NCBI GenBank assembly: GCA_022606135.1
Contig: JABYQN010000004.1
Coordinates: 496,001-560,000, forward strand
Direction: 5' to 3'
Source: Fomes fomentarius
Lineage: Eukaryota > Basidiomycota > Agaricomycetes > Polyporales > Polyporaceae
Length of the DNA stretch: 64,000 nucleotides
Made by a program: the position numbers and the translations under genes. The notes under the pieces were generated by a model, which was not told the DNA's origin, searched no databases, and saw only the letters and a program-made list of their open reading frames with translations. This document shows positions 1-11,268 of this stretch, in pieces. Numbering within the stretch: position 1 is the first letter of the stretch; every line of letters starts with the position of its first letter.

Positions 1-314
1 GATCGCGACTCGCGACGCGGGCCGGCCCGATGCACTCTGGCCTGGCAACTCTGTCACTGTTTGCCTCCAACATGCCAGTCGAGCCTTCCATCCTAAGCTT
101 GCCCTCATGCTCTCATATACCCACCCAGCCTGACCGCCTCGCGTCGGCACTCCCACCTCCCACCTTCTCTCCCATCTCCCGATACGGTGATCATCCAGCG
201 CCCCCAACTTGTTCACGGTGATCTCCTCGCAACGGCACAACAACGCAGTGCCCCAGCGAACCCTTACCCAGACTGTGGAGGGTATATATGGTCTAAAGCC
301 GCACGATTCCGACT
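1..314. other. Upstream region of the first gene, no coding signal
   Basis: No conserved protein could be read here in either strand. A TATA-like tract (TATATAT, 283-289) lies 26-45 bases before the two possible start codons of the following plus-strand gene (315 and 333), so the right end probably holds its core promoter. The short open frames at 30-221 and 209-409 have no recognisable protein pattern. Confidence 0.5.
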
Positions 315-2577
315 ATGACCACGAACTCAGCAATGGCGAACGAACAGAGCAGGTTGACTTTCGTGTACTACTGCTCAGGCCATGGTACGTCATACCTCTC
401 CGGCTGTAACAACTCCTCATTGACTATGAGAGCGTCGCAGGATACGGCCATGCTACCCGGGTCTCTGCCTTCGCCCGCCACCTTCTCAGCCTCGACAACC
501 GGCCAAACATCCACATCGTATCTTCCGCCCCGAAGCATGTCTTTGCAGACAGTATCGCCGTAGGAGCTTTCTATCGTAATGCCCATATAGACCCTGTAAT
601 TGTACAACCCCTTGCGTAAGCCGTCCATCAACCAGTCCTATACGCATACTCAACCCTCGCCTAGATATCGCGTAGACCGTCAGAAGAGCGTCGAAGTGCT
701 CGAGACCTTCTTGACAAAGAAAGATGCGAAAGTATGGGACGAATCCCAATGGCTCAGAGCAATTCATGCGGACTGCGTCCTCAGTGACGCCGCCTTCCTC
801 GGATGGTCTGCTCACTCTAATCCTCCATGATTGAAGTACTCACATCTAGTTTACCTAGTCTTGCCGCGCATCATGCGGGGATCCCTTCTGTCCTCATCAC
901 CAACTTCTCATTCGACTCAGTCTACAGCTATCTCTCGACGCCCTTGATAGACGAGCCCAACAAGCCAGAATTCCCCGCCTTGGACGGGATGCTCTCTCCG
1001 CCGTCTGCCAAGGCAAAGGAGGAACTTGAGCCAGATGTCCCAATTCCAAACGAGGTGCTCACCCCCTAGTGGATCACATCCATCGTGGCTACCGTTGCGC
1101 GGATCTCCTACTACGGCTACCAGGCGCAATACCGCTGCCCTCTTTCACTGTGCGCCCTAGTCTTCCTTCACCCGATTGGGTAGACCTCGAGGCGCGCTGT
1201 TTCAAGTCGTCTGTCATTGACCACCTCACGCAGCCGCCTTCATCGTACGAACTCCTTCCTCAGTTACCATTCCCGGACCACTACCCTCGCAAGCCGTTGT
1301 CACGCGAAGCGCGATCTGCTCCTCTACTCGTGCGTCCACCAAATCAGGATGTGTACAAGCCTGAGGGCCGCAGTCGTCTTCTCGAGTCCATTGGTGTTCC
1401 AGCTCACCTGCACGACCCCAACACGACCAAGATCCTCATCGTCTCCTTTGGCGGCCAAGTCTTCCACAGGCCACACAGCCGGGGACACAGTCGCACCTCA
1501 TCCAAAGCGTCCACTCCGAAACCCCTCCCGCCAGCATTCGGGCTATCTCCCAATGGCATCGCTGATGCAGCCAGCAGCTCGACACATCCCGCGTCGCCAC
1601 TCGTGGACCCCGAGGGACATGCCCGAGCCTTGAGCGACGCGTTGCAGAGCGCGAGCATCGCTCCGCCCCCGAGCCCTCCGTCGCAAGACAACACACGCCC
1701 AGAGTCTATGCCGCCGCTTCCGCGACCCATCCCGCCGCACGTCACGCCGTTCGAGCACTCTCGACACCGCTCGCTGTCGTCGCTCCGTCTGGCAGGCGCG
1801 CCTCCAGCAGCGGTCCCAACGTCCCCGCGTACAGCGAACTCCGCGACGTTCTCCGCGGTCCCTACGTTCGAGGCTGTGATGATCCCGCCGACGCCCCGCG
1901 CACCTGACGGGTTCGAAACCACGGAACCTGCCTGGGACTCTACCTCTACCTCTACCTCCACCCTTTCCACCGCGACCGACTCAGCTGCGGCGGCGGCAGA
2001 AGAGATCCTCGACCAAGCCGACGTGCGCATCCTGCCCTCCGAGTCCTGGATCGCGATCGTCTGCGGTGTGTCCAAGGACTGGGGGAACGAGGCCGGGGAA
2101 GAGCCGCTGCCGGACAACTTCTTCGTCGCGCCGCGGGACGTGTACATGCCGGACCTGACCGCGGTCGCGGACGTGCTCCTCGGCAAGCTCGGGTACGGGA
2201 CGGTCTCGGAGTGCGTGGACGCGTGCACGCCGTTCGTGTACGTGCCGCGCCCGCTGTTCGTCGAGGAGCACGGGCTCCGGCTGCTCCTCCAGAGGGAGGG
2301 CGTCGGCGTCGAGCTGGAGAGGGTCAAGTATGAGGTGGGCGAGTGGGCGGAGGCGGTCGAGGAGGCGTGGGTGCGGGGCAGGGAGGCGAAGGCGAGGAAG
2401 AGAAGGGAGGGCGAGACGGGGCGGCGGACGGAGGAGGGGAGGGAGATGGCGAGGTTTGTGGTGGATTGGGTCGGGAGGTGGAAGGAGGGGGTGGTGGCCC
2501 AGAACGTGTGCATGAATGGTAAGCAGGCGTTGGTGAATGGCAAGACGAACCTGAAGGCGCCGGTGGTGGTGAACTGA
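315..2577 (+). CDS. Glycosyltransferase-like protein related to the N-terminal domain of L-arabinokinase (apparent frameshift)
   Basis: Exons 315-384, 441-615, 665-805 and 859-2577. The start could be 315 or 333. The first exons join to read FVYYCSGHG-YGHATR, the glycine-rich start typical of the GT-B-like half of L-arabinokinase/GlcNAc-transferase-like proteins. SDAAFLGCLAA, HHAGIPSVLITNFSFD, GYRCADLLLRLPG and, near the C terminus, LLGKLGYGTVSEC follow in the expected order. No GHMP-kinase domain is present, so this is the transferase-like half only and its substrate is unknown. A Ser/Pro-rich segment of about 150 residues (roughly bases 1470-1980) interrupts the domain. The frame closes at TAG 1067-1069, but homologous sequence resumes one frame over (VDHIHRGYRCADLL). 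One extra C in the run at 1062-1066 would give an uninterrupted protein of 701 residues. A sequencing error or a recent lesion both fit. Confidence 0.75.
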
Positions 2578-2885
2578 TTCTGCCAGTGCATTGGACTAGT
2601 ACTTGAATGTGTTTGCAGCAGAGCGTAATTTCATGAACCGAAGTACGAATAGTTGTTATCCTATAGACTTTGTAACTCCCTCTTGACAGTAGGCGTACTT
2701 GTAGCACAACAATCAACGTGGTGTAATTCTCCATTACATCGTGAAGCTTGAGCGCTTACGGACTCGGCACTCTTCGCGCTTCTCCGTCATTTACCCAAGT
2801 CGAAGGCAGCTCGCTCCTTCCACTGTCCTGTCTCTTCTGTACCGCGACGTTTGTGAAAAGCGGAACAAATGCACCGCTCCCAACG
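2578..2885. other. Intergenic spacer before NPR3
   Basis: This 308-base spacer separates two tandem plus-strand genes and should hold the 3' end of the first and the promoter of NPR3. The open frame continues upstream of the NPR3 start to 2748, but those residues do not resemble Npr3. The ATG at 2886, which opens MSQTVLCILLVTSSAKG, is the family start. Confidence 0.5.
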
Positions 2886-5841
2886 ATGAGCCAAACGGTA
2901 CTCTGCATCCTCCTCGTCACCTCCTCCGCCAAAGGCTCCAACCTCGTCTACCACTGGCCGCCCTCCCCTCACCCCATCCCGCGCCTCGCGCGCCCCCTGC
3001 CCACAAACGACTTCCCCGGCTCCTTCGCGGACAACCCCTGGCGCGCCGCGAACAGCCCGGACAACCCCGCAGAGCAGCCCCAGTGGGACGCGTCCCCGTC
3101 CGCGGCCCAAGAGACAGACTACGACGACGACGACGACGACCTGGCCGGGTACTACTGGCAGCGGCCCAGCGGTGGGCGCCGTCACAGGTCCGTGTCCTTC
3201 ACCCACCACCATCAACATCACCACCACCCGCCGTCGCACCCCACCTCGCGGCGCGCGTCGCCCTCCAAGGACGGCAAGGGTCTCGGGGCGGACGACGCGT
3301 CGCACCTCGGTGTCGGCGTCGGCGTCGGCGGCGGTATTGGTGAGGGCGGAAGCGGGGAGAGCGGGGACGGGGACGAGTACGACACGCTGCTGGGGTACTC
3401 GGGCGAGTTCCTCGCGCAGATCCTGTGCCCGAACAGCTCGATGTGCCACCAGAAGTTCGAGCTGGTCGTCGACGACCTGGCGTTCATCGGCCATCCGGTG
3501 TGTGCGGACGCGGATGGCGGGTGGCGGTTCCGGCAGACGGCGAAGGCGGATGAGGAGGGGGCGAAGACGGCGGCGGTGCGCGGGCGCGGGTCGAAGAAGG
3601 CGCAATCCAACACGCAATCCCAATCCCAATCCCCGAGTGATGTGTCGGGAGACGAGGGGCGCAATGGCACTGACACGCTAGAGACGGAGACGGAGAGGAT
3701 GACGGATAGAGCGGGGGAGCAGCGTGGCGGTGGGCGCGGCGAGGGTCGTGCGCTGCCGGTTCTGCAGACGGGGGACTCTGGGATCAAGACGTTCCATTTC
3801 GTGGTCGTGCTGGACTTGCCCGACCCATCGTCCTCGGCCTCAGGGAACATCGCGAAGTACTTTGACACCGTGTACCAGCAAATCGCGTTCAATGTCACTG
3901 CGGTGCTGTACCAGGAGCAGGTCCTGCACCAGTACGTGGAGGCAGAATGCGACAAGCTTGGATTGCTCAAGGAGGAATATGCGAACAAAGGTAAAAGCTA
4001 AAGCTATAGATTCTCCGTGGCCGTTCTAGTTTCCGACTGATCGCCATCCCGCCAACAGGGGAACGCTACGATGATTTCATGTTCAAGGCTGTCGAAATCT
4101 CGTCCCTTGCAGCTGCTATGCAGGCGCTGTACCAGTCCATCGAGAGGAATGACATCGCGCGCATAACCCTCCACGATCTCTCGCTCGAGATACAGCTCCC
4201 GCCCTATCTCGACTCTCTCCTCTACGCGGACGAAGACGTCGAGCCCGAGGAAGAAGTCGACGACCACGACGGCGAGCCCAATCCCTGGGGCCCAGAAATG
4301 AGCTTCGCCTGGAGGCTTCCCGCGCTCACCCCCTGGAAGGCACTGTTGCGCCTCAACCACTCCAGCGCTAACGCCAGCGACGACGACGAGCAGGGCTACG
4401 ACCTCGAGATGCAGCTGCAGGCCGCCCAGATCAATCCGGAGGAACGGGATCTGGCAGAACAGCTGCTCAGGTTCCTCGATCTCGCCTCTGTGACGCTCAG
4501 CCTCGCAGAGATGGCGAGTCTGCTGGACTGGCATCTCGAGTCTCAGGTGTACCCTGCCGTCCGCTGGCTCGTGCTGCACCGGCGGGCGAAGATTGTGGAC
4601 GTGGTCCATCCGAGCCTCAAGACGGTCTTCTCGGTGCCGCAGAAATTCTCATCTCCGTGCGTGTTGAAACTCGGTCCTCTCACTACTCAGTACTCATCAG
4701 TCCATCTCATCTCTTGCGTCGGACTATGTTCATCATTATCCCTTTGAACAGACTCGCAGCGCTCTCCGCAGAGTTCGCCGACAGATTCTCCGAGGCAGGA
4801 GGCGTGCCCCCTCTGCCCAAACTGCTCGCGCTGATCTCCACGGCGACGCAGACGCACAAGCAGAGCACGAACCAACACTTCTACGCGACCGTCGTGCACT
4901 CGAAGGAGCTCATCCCGCTCTACAGCGACGTCGTGCTCTGGATGCTCCGCCGCGACCTCCTCATCCGCCTCCACCTCCGCATCCGCATCATCGCCACCGA
5001 GGCGCTCAAGAAACGCGTCAGGCAGCGCTGGGAGGAGCACGCCATGCGCAAGCGCTCCCGCTCCCGCGCACGCAAGATCGGCCGTGGTCGCGAGCGCGGC
5101 GCAACCACCGACAGCTTTGACCGCGGACGGGGGCGGCGAGGGGACGTGGACGTGGACATGGGCATGCACGGTGCGGCAGACATGGACGACAAGGCCGGCG
5201 GGCCTGTGCTGGAGACCGTGTCGGAGTCGAGCCCTGTCGAGTACTGGGTGTCGCTGTCGCCGAAGACCGCGCGCAAGCAGGCAAGGAGCCAGCGCGCGCT
5301 CGATGACGACGGCGGCGACGTGACGCGAGATGAGAAAGGCAAGGGCGAGGGCGAGGATGGGCGCGGGCGGGAGAAGGGAGAGGAGGTGGACGAGGAGCTG
5401 TTCTCGAGCAGCGCGGACGAGGCGAAGTGGGAGGAGTACTACCAGAACGGGGGCAACGATAACATCGCGTCTATGATCAGCGACCCTGCGAGGGCCACGC
5501 CTCTCGAGCGGCGCTGGCTCGCTGGCATGTCTGAGGGCAGGGATCCGCATATCGTCAGACGATTCGAACGGTAAGCACCACGCACCTTGGCCCTCCCGCC
5601 CTATTGTCGAGTGAGAGCATACCGTGACTGATTCATGATGTCCCTCCCTCAGCATCCACCAGTACTTCGACGGCAAATGCTCGGACGACGAGATCCTGTA
5701 CAGAGCTGAGATTTCGCGCAAGCAGCTGCGAGAGGTGCTGCATCATTACGAGGAATATGTGAGCTCTCGAGTCGCTCCCCCTTGTCTAGGTAGATGACCT
5801 GATCGTCTTTCTAGCTTCAAACGTTCTTGCACCCTTCATGA
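2886..5841 (+). CDS. NPR3: Nitrogen permease regulator 3 (Npr3), GATOR1/SEACIT subunit
   Basis: Exons 2886-3990, 4059-4656, 4752-5570, 5653-5758 and 5815-5841 give 884 residues. The family start (ILLVTSSAKGSNLVYHWPP), the motifs GYSGEFLAQILCP, LAFIGHP and FHFVVVLDLP, and the C-terminal block with ATVVHSKELIPLYSDVVLWMLRRDLL are all present. The short last exon ends in LQTFLHPS. Npr3 acts with Npr2 and Iml1 at the vacuole membrane to restrain TORC1 when amino acids are scarce. Family-variable loops are expanded here: an acidic run plus a His-rich stretch (about bases 3120-3240), a Gly/Val run near 3300, a Gln/Ser repeat near 3605-3640 and an Arg-rich loop near 5040-5160. The 3' end faces the next gene with only 38 bases between stop codons. 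Confidence 0.93.
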
Positions 5842-5879
5842 ACGCGACTCAGTCCGACTGTACATCACTTGCTCCATGT

Positions 5880-7013
5880 CTACTCGTCAGCGTTCCGGTG
5901 CACCCAGCCTAACAGTCTCTCCGCCTTGGAGCAATCAAAGAAGCCGTTCTGGCCACTCAGCTCCTTCCCCTCCTTGATCGGCACCTCCTTGTAGTATCTC
6001 TGCCACAGCTCCTTCGACGTCAGCACATTCGCCACCTCCGGCGCGACAACAAAGAACGCCTCGTGCCCGCTCCACCGCCCGTTCTCCACCGTCAGCGCGA
6101 GCAGGAACGCGTCTGCCGCAGAATCCTCCTGCACGTACCCCCACAGATCGTCCTTGCGCAGCTCGGGGTCGTCGCGCATCGCCGCCTGCCGGTTTGGCAG
6201 CGACCAGCTCGGGCGAAGGCTCGCGACGCGCATCGAGGGGTAGCGCCGGACGATCGTGTCTGCTTGGAGCTCGCAGATCCTGTTGCACGTTCGCGTTGTC
6301 AGTGGATCGTTCGCAGCGGTCGAGCAGTACGGCAGTCCGTAGAAACAAATTTTCTGGAGACTAAGACTGAGGGCAGGAGAGACGCGACGAGACGAGACGT
6401 ACACTTTGGAGAGGCCGTATGGTTCGTCTGGCCGGCATGGGTGCTCTTCGTCGAGCGGAAAATACTCAAATTCTTTCCGTTCCGTCCAGGCGAGCGGGAT
6501 GACGTTCACGGAGGACGCTTGTGCGATACGGTTGATCCCGAGCTGGACGTCTCAGTCAGCTCTGATTGCTGATGATGCCTCGAGGGAACATACCTCTGCG
6601 GCAGCTCGCAGGATGTTCCACGAGATCACAACATTTCTGTAACGAGCCAATGATCCCATGTCAGTAAACCAATTCGTGCGACACCAGCATACACACATCG
6701 CCTCTTGGTCAAAGTACACTCACGTATTATGCGACGCGACGACGTAGTCCCCCGGCGTCCGCATAGCAGCAAGGTGCACGACACCCTCGCAATTCCTCAA
6801 GAGGCCTAGTCCAGTGTCGTAGTCCCTCAGGTCCGCCTGGTGGAACGCGAACTTGGTGGACTGCTCCGCGGAGGCCTGTTCGGGGAGGAGATACTTGAGG
6901 ATGTCTGGGAGAGGCGCGGAGTCAATCCCGAGGACGGTGTGCCCCTGCGCGAGCGCGGCGAGGACGACGCGGGAGCCGATGGAGCCATTGCAGCCTGTCA
7001 CTGCGATTCTCAT
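5880..7013 (-). CDS. NAD-dependent epimerase/dehydratase family protein (extended SDR)
   Basis: Exons, in transcript order, 7013-6724, 6636-6594, 6542-6403 and 6279-5880 give 290 residues. The start MRIAVTGCNGSIGSRVV carries the TGxxGxxG dinucleotide motif, followed by HQADLRDYD (adenine-side acidic loop) and VVHLAAMRTPG. The spliced PYGLSKVICELQAD region has the catalytic YxxSK (YGLSK), and VASLRPSW is the usual strand after it. This is an active-looking extended SDR of the type acting on nucleotide sugars or uronates. The substrate cannot be read from sequence. The gene is tail-to-tail with NPR3. The next minus-strand gene upstream is also an oxidoreductase, but nothing else links them. Confidence 0.85.
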
Positions 7014-7101
7014 GTTCGCCGTCGTCGTTGCTCTGACAATTGGTTGTTGCTTCGTGCGATGTGTCGTGCGAGAGTATGCTGCTGTTTTCCCCTGGTCGCC
7101 T

Positions 7102-7462
7102 GTCAATACTGCCTAGTTTATTAACCCTGTTCGAAGCCTGTGCTTGTTGTGCAGAATCCCAAAGGCACCTACGATGTCAGGATGACAAGGACGTACTTCC
7201 TTGATCCAAGATCCGTGTGGTGGTTCTAGGAAAACATACAACACAGCTCAAGAAATACTTGTACTCCCGGAATTTCGTCGGGTCGAGGAGGGGGCCGCCG
7301 TGTGCCGATAAGATGAATGGACCCATGAGATCATAATCGAGCTTGCACTCTGCCGGCATTGTCCGGTTTAGAAGTGGTCAGCGGGGCACCAAGCCTCTCC
7401 TTGAGGAGGCCGTAGTACCTTGATGTTGCTTTCTTAGGAAGGTCAAGGGGTGTCGAAGACAT
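7102..7462 (-). other. Possible small gene or relic reading frame
   Basis: From ATG 7462 a minus-strand frame reads MSSTPLDLPKKATSRYYG and then LLKERLGAPLTTSKPD before stopping. One frame over, from about 7360, a second protein-like stretch reads KLDYDLMGPFILSAHGG and then PLLDPTKFREYKYF. Both look more protein-like than the surrounding noise, and a splice after 7193 could extend the second. I do not recognise a family and cannot join the two by a clean GT-AG intron, so this may be a short hypothetical gene with a lesion or a gene fragment. It lies between the stop of the Gfo/Idh/MocA gene and the start of the epimerase gene. Confidence 0.25.
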
Positions 7463-7608
7463 GGTATGTGTGCATACATTTAACATATTGGGACATAGTG
7501 TGCTAGCGATACAGAGGACAACACAGAACATCACTGATGGAGGAGCGTACCTGCTAGGAAGTTTGTCCGAGGCGACGCCGAGCATGAGACAACGTTTGTG
7601 GCTCGCTA

Positions 7609-9100
7609 TCAAACGCGACGAGGCGAGTCGAAGTCTGCGCCCTCTGGCGTGGGGAACCGCTTGCCGAGCCCGGACTTGTCGTAGACCATGTCGATCGTCT
7701 CCATCTGCGCGATGCTGCTGTCGAGCGTGACCCAGTGCGGAGGCTCCCGCCCACGCGCCATGTCCACGAACGCTTCAAGTTGGTATCTGACATGCAGATG
7801 CAGAGCTCAGTCTCCTGTCGAAGCTCGACGACTCAATGATCAAGGTGTTTGTACAAACCTGTATGTGCTCCACCAGGTCTCGCCCCTGTTCTTCCACTGC
7901 GGTCCGCCAGAGTAGTGTTTCTCCGTTGTGGTCTTTTTCGTGCGCTTGTCGTAGATGGTGACGTAGTGGTACAGGTGTGGCATCATGAAGCTGCGTATTC
8001 GTTAGACTGTCGCAACCAAAGCGAGATGCTGTTTGGATGTAATGACGCACTTGTAGAAGTAGATCACTGCATGCTCAGTCTCGATCTCGATACTCGGCGT
8101 TTCCCAAATCCTTGGGATAAGCCCTAGCAGGCCGTCTTGCCACATGTCGGTGCAGATCTTGCTCTCGACCATGCGCCCACCAAGATCGAAACGGAGCGTC
8201 GCCTCCATAGCGTCGTCCACACGGTCGTCGACGGGTGACTTGCACGCCTTCGCCTCTACTACCTCGCGTGGTGTGCCCGCCCCGAGGACGTATCTCGTCG
8301 AAGAGATCACGTATGTCATGTCCATTAGTGAGCCTCCTGCGAGCGCATACTGCCAGCGGACGTCGCTACGCGGGATGGAGCCCTTGGGAGTGGTCATGCG
8401 CGCATATGTGCGTAAGACCTGGCCGTATTTGCCGCTGTCGATGAGCGCTTTCACAGAATGCGCTGCAGGCTGCGATGAACAGTGGTCAAGAGCATAACAC
8501 ATTGCAATGAAAACGAGCACATACGTGGAATTGCCAATGGAACGCCTCGACGAGGACCAAATTCTTCTCGACAGCCAGTTTGACGAGAGAACGAGCTTCT
8601 TCCGCGTTTGCAGTGAATGGCTTCTCCAATAGAACGTGTTTTCCAGCATTGAGAGCTTTCTTAGCCCACGCTATTCATGGCAGCCAGTTGAAAAACGCGC
8701 ATACAGTCAATGAGACACCTCACATACCACCGTGCATGCCGTTGGGCACCCCGATATACACCGCGTCGATGCCAGGCTCGTTCAGCAAGTCGTCGTATGA
8801 CCCATATGCCTTCGGTATGCCGTACTCCCTAGCGTATTTCTGGGCTTGCTCGAGATTGCGCGAGGCAATGGCGGAGATGATGATTCCGCCGTGAGTTTTG
8901 GCGGGATTGATAATCGCCGCACTGTTAATATTGGCGGTGGAGAGAATGCCTAGACGGAGCGCGTCCGGCTGTTTCTGAACGATATTGTTGGCGCCATGCA
9001 AGTACTGGGTCAAGAAGGTACTGAGCTGGGGTGTTTCACTCCGTCAGCGCGCATTCACGGTATGAGAAGCATGCGGACGAACCTGTAGCAGCATTGCCAT
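7609..9100 (-). CDS. Gfo/Idh/MocA-family oxidoreductase (D-xylose / trans-dihydrodiol dehydrogenase-like)
   Basis: Exons, in transcript order, 9100-9083, 9025-8728, 8670-8525, 8469-8051, 7990-7859 and 7786-7609 give 396 residues. The first coding exon is only 18 bases (MAMLLQ), followed by [14 protein letters not shown]. The N-terminal Rossmann domain reads [16 protein letters not shown], and [22 protein letters not shown] leads to HVLLEKP, the EKP motif with the conserved lysine of the family. ILVEAFHW-type sequence ([15 protein letters not shown]) and YVLGAG mark the C-terminal domain. The closest well-known relatives are NADP-dependent D-xylose 1-dehydrogenase and dimeric dihydrodiol dehydrogenase, so a sugar or diol oxidation is likely. 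It is divergent from the plus-strand gene at 9575 and the two share a 474-base promoter region. Confidence 0.87.
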
Positions 9101-9574
9101 CTTGGTGGTATGTCTGGTGCGGTGAGATACAATGGAAAGAAGAGAGAGAAAGTTGGAGGCCCAAGCGAGCGCAGGGTTGGTACTACTTCAAGTTGGCAGC
9201 CTGGGGACCACTACGGTTCCATGACCTCATCGCAATCCACCCATTCGTCAGGCACGACGATTGAGTTCTGGACCTGACGGCGGGGCGTAGGCCCACGTCA
9301 TGGAGATCAGTGGGGTTGGCCACCATGGGCGCAATTATAAGAGACGACCACTGCCAGTCGACGGCGAGGGTCACGACGCAAGGGCTATGCGATACCACTC
9401 CCGGGCCGAAGGAGCGCGCAAAGGCGGGATTTGTCTTTTCTGGAAGGCAGAGATGCGTGTGAACCCCGGTCCAACCGGTGTTTGTGCGGGGTCCGCGCGC
9501 CTTTCAGACCTGACCGACGACCCCATCCAAACACCACTCACTCAGGTTCGCCCTGTTGCTCACTGCTCAGTGGA
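9101..9574. promoter_or_regulatory. Divergent promoter region
   Basis: This spacer lies between two start codons pointing apart: the oxidoreductase at 9100 and the PEX26-like gene at 9575. It contains an AT-rich CAATTATAAG tract near 9332 within otherwise GC-rich sequence. No protein pattern was seen. The extension of the downstream open frame back to 9431 is not supported, because it shows no conserved residues. Confidence 0.4.
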
Positions 9575-11268
9575 ATGCCAACCGCAACAACAGCGACCGC
9601 GCCTTCTGTCCTATCTCTGAAGGTGCCCCCGCCCACAGCGTCGGCTTCTGCTGCAGCTACCCTCCGCTCTCTCTATCCTAGGGCCGCTCGCGCATTCCTC
9701 CAACGCGATGTCGCCTTGACCCACTCTCTTCTCACCTCTGCTTTCTCGCTCATCTCTCCGCCAGCTTCGCTTGCAACGGCCAAGGACTCACTCTCGTCTC
9801 ATAGACGCAAATGGGACATCCTCAGAGTCACATTCGAGACTACTCTCTATGCTTCCCCGCCGTCGACTCACGACCCGGAAACCCTCCCGTCCGCCCTCCG
9901 CGTGAACCTCATGCTTACTCCAGAGCCTCTCATCGCGACTCTCCATGGTCGGTCGCTGCAGCTCTTCACCCCAAGCAACCCTCCACAAAAGGCGACATCC
10001 GCTTTCCTTCCTGGCCAGATCCTGGTCACCCTCGTCTTGGCTAGTCTCAAACTCGACTGCCCCGAGGTCGGACGGAGCATGATCGAAGACTGGCTAGCGA
10101 AACATGGACAAGAGGTCGATGCTGACGACCCGAAGGCGTACGCGAAAGTGCTTGAGCTGTATTGCCTCCATGTCCTGCCCCGGCTGCAGGATTGGGAGTA
10201 TGCGGAGGACTTCTTGACGTATGAGAGTGAATTGCCCCACGACGTGCGGCAGGTACGTACGTCCGCTCATCCTTAGAATGGTGCCTACAGAGGCAGAGTC
10301 TATGGTCTCGCATTCTATCAAGCTGCAATCACATGCCTGGCGTAACGGTCTTCCAGTCCTCGCTTCTTTCTCGGCTCTTTATCCCAGGTTACAGACCGTC
10401 CGCTGACGATGCGCGTTCACAGCAATTCATTGCATCTCTGCAACAGCTTCGCACCGAAGCCGTGACTGCATCTCGCATACAAACCGCGCTTCCTTCCGGC
10501 CCTTCCTCCTCCTCTTCCTCCCCATCGCGTTCTGCGTCCCCCTCCCCTTCAGACTCCTCCGCATCCTCCTCATCAACACACACCGCCACACCGCACACTG
10601 TCCGTCCAAGTGCAAACGGCCGCCTACACACTCTCACACCTTTCACGCCCTCGCAGTCCCCCACGCCCAAACCACGCGAAGGCACGCCTCCGCACTCCGC
10701 CTCGTCATCCAGCATCGCGAGCACAGCGACTTCACGAACGGTCACCCCTCACACCGCCGAGCGAGACCGCACTAGTAAGACGCGGCGTGGGCATGCTAAT
10801 GGCCATGCCAACGGGCGTGCAGTCCCTCCGGCGCAGTCCCGCTCGCGCTCGCGCGCCTCCGCAGGTGCTCCCGCTACAAATGCTGTAATCCGACGGTCTT
10901 CATTTGGCACGCCCGCGACAGAGAGCAGCGCCCGCTCGCCTTCGACGTTCGCGCTCCTACGTGCGTCGTTCAACAGCCTGCTCCAAAGTACGTCTCGCTC
11001 GCGTATCGTTCTGTACGCAGTCCTCTTCGTCGTTGTCCCCGTCGTGTCTTTTGTCTTCCGTCTCCGGCGGCGCAGGGCACGCGCGAATGGCCCTGGCGGT
11101 GGAGCCATTACGAACGGGAGCACGAGCACCGGCACTCGCGCGGTGGAAGCTGTCAGGAAACGGCTCAAGGGCGTCGATGGACAGAGTAGTGTGGTCGGGC
11201 AACTGTGGCAGGAGGTCGCACGTGCTGTACTAGATACCGTTAGTATGGCCGGGCGAGGATTGGTATAG
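9575..11268 (+). CDS. Tail-anchored PEX26-like peroxin candidate
   Basis: Exons 9575-10252 and 10423-11268 give 507 residues. The N-terminal 230 residues are all-helical repeats: YPRAARAFLQRDVALTHSLL, then ILVTLVLASLKLDCPEVGRS, then VLELYCLHVLPRLQDWEYAE. They line up in order and spacing with the helical domain of animal PEX26, as I remember it. A Ser/Thr/Pro-rich linker follows, then a hydrophobic segment (VLYAVLFVVVPVVSFVF, about bases 11010-11060) flanked by Arg-rich sequence, and a short tail. In the family this topology anchors the Pex1-Pex6 ATPases to the peroxisome membrane. The family call rests on pattern and topology only. A different tail-anchored helical-repeat protein is possible. 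Confidence 0.55.

Noticed and set aside
1404..2591. 395-codon open frame on the minus strand
   Set aside because: It is the antisense shadow of the arabinokinase-like gene, Ser/Thr-rich because it reads the opposite strand of GC-rich codons, and it has no family motif.
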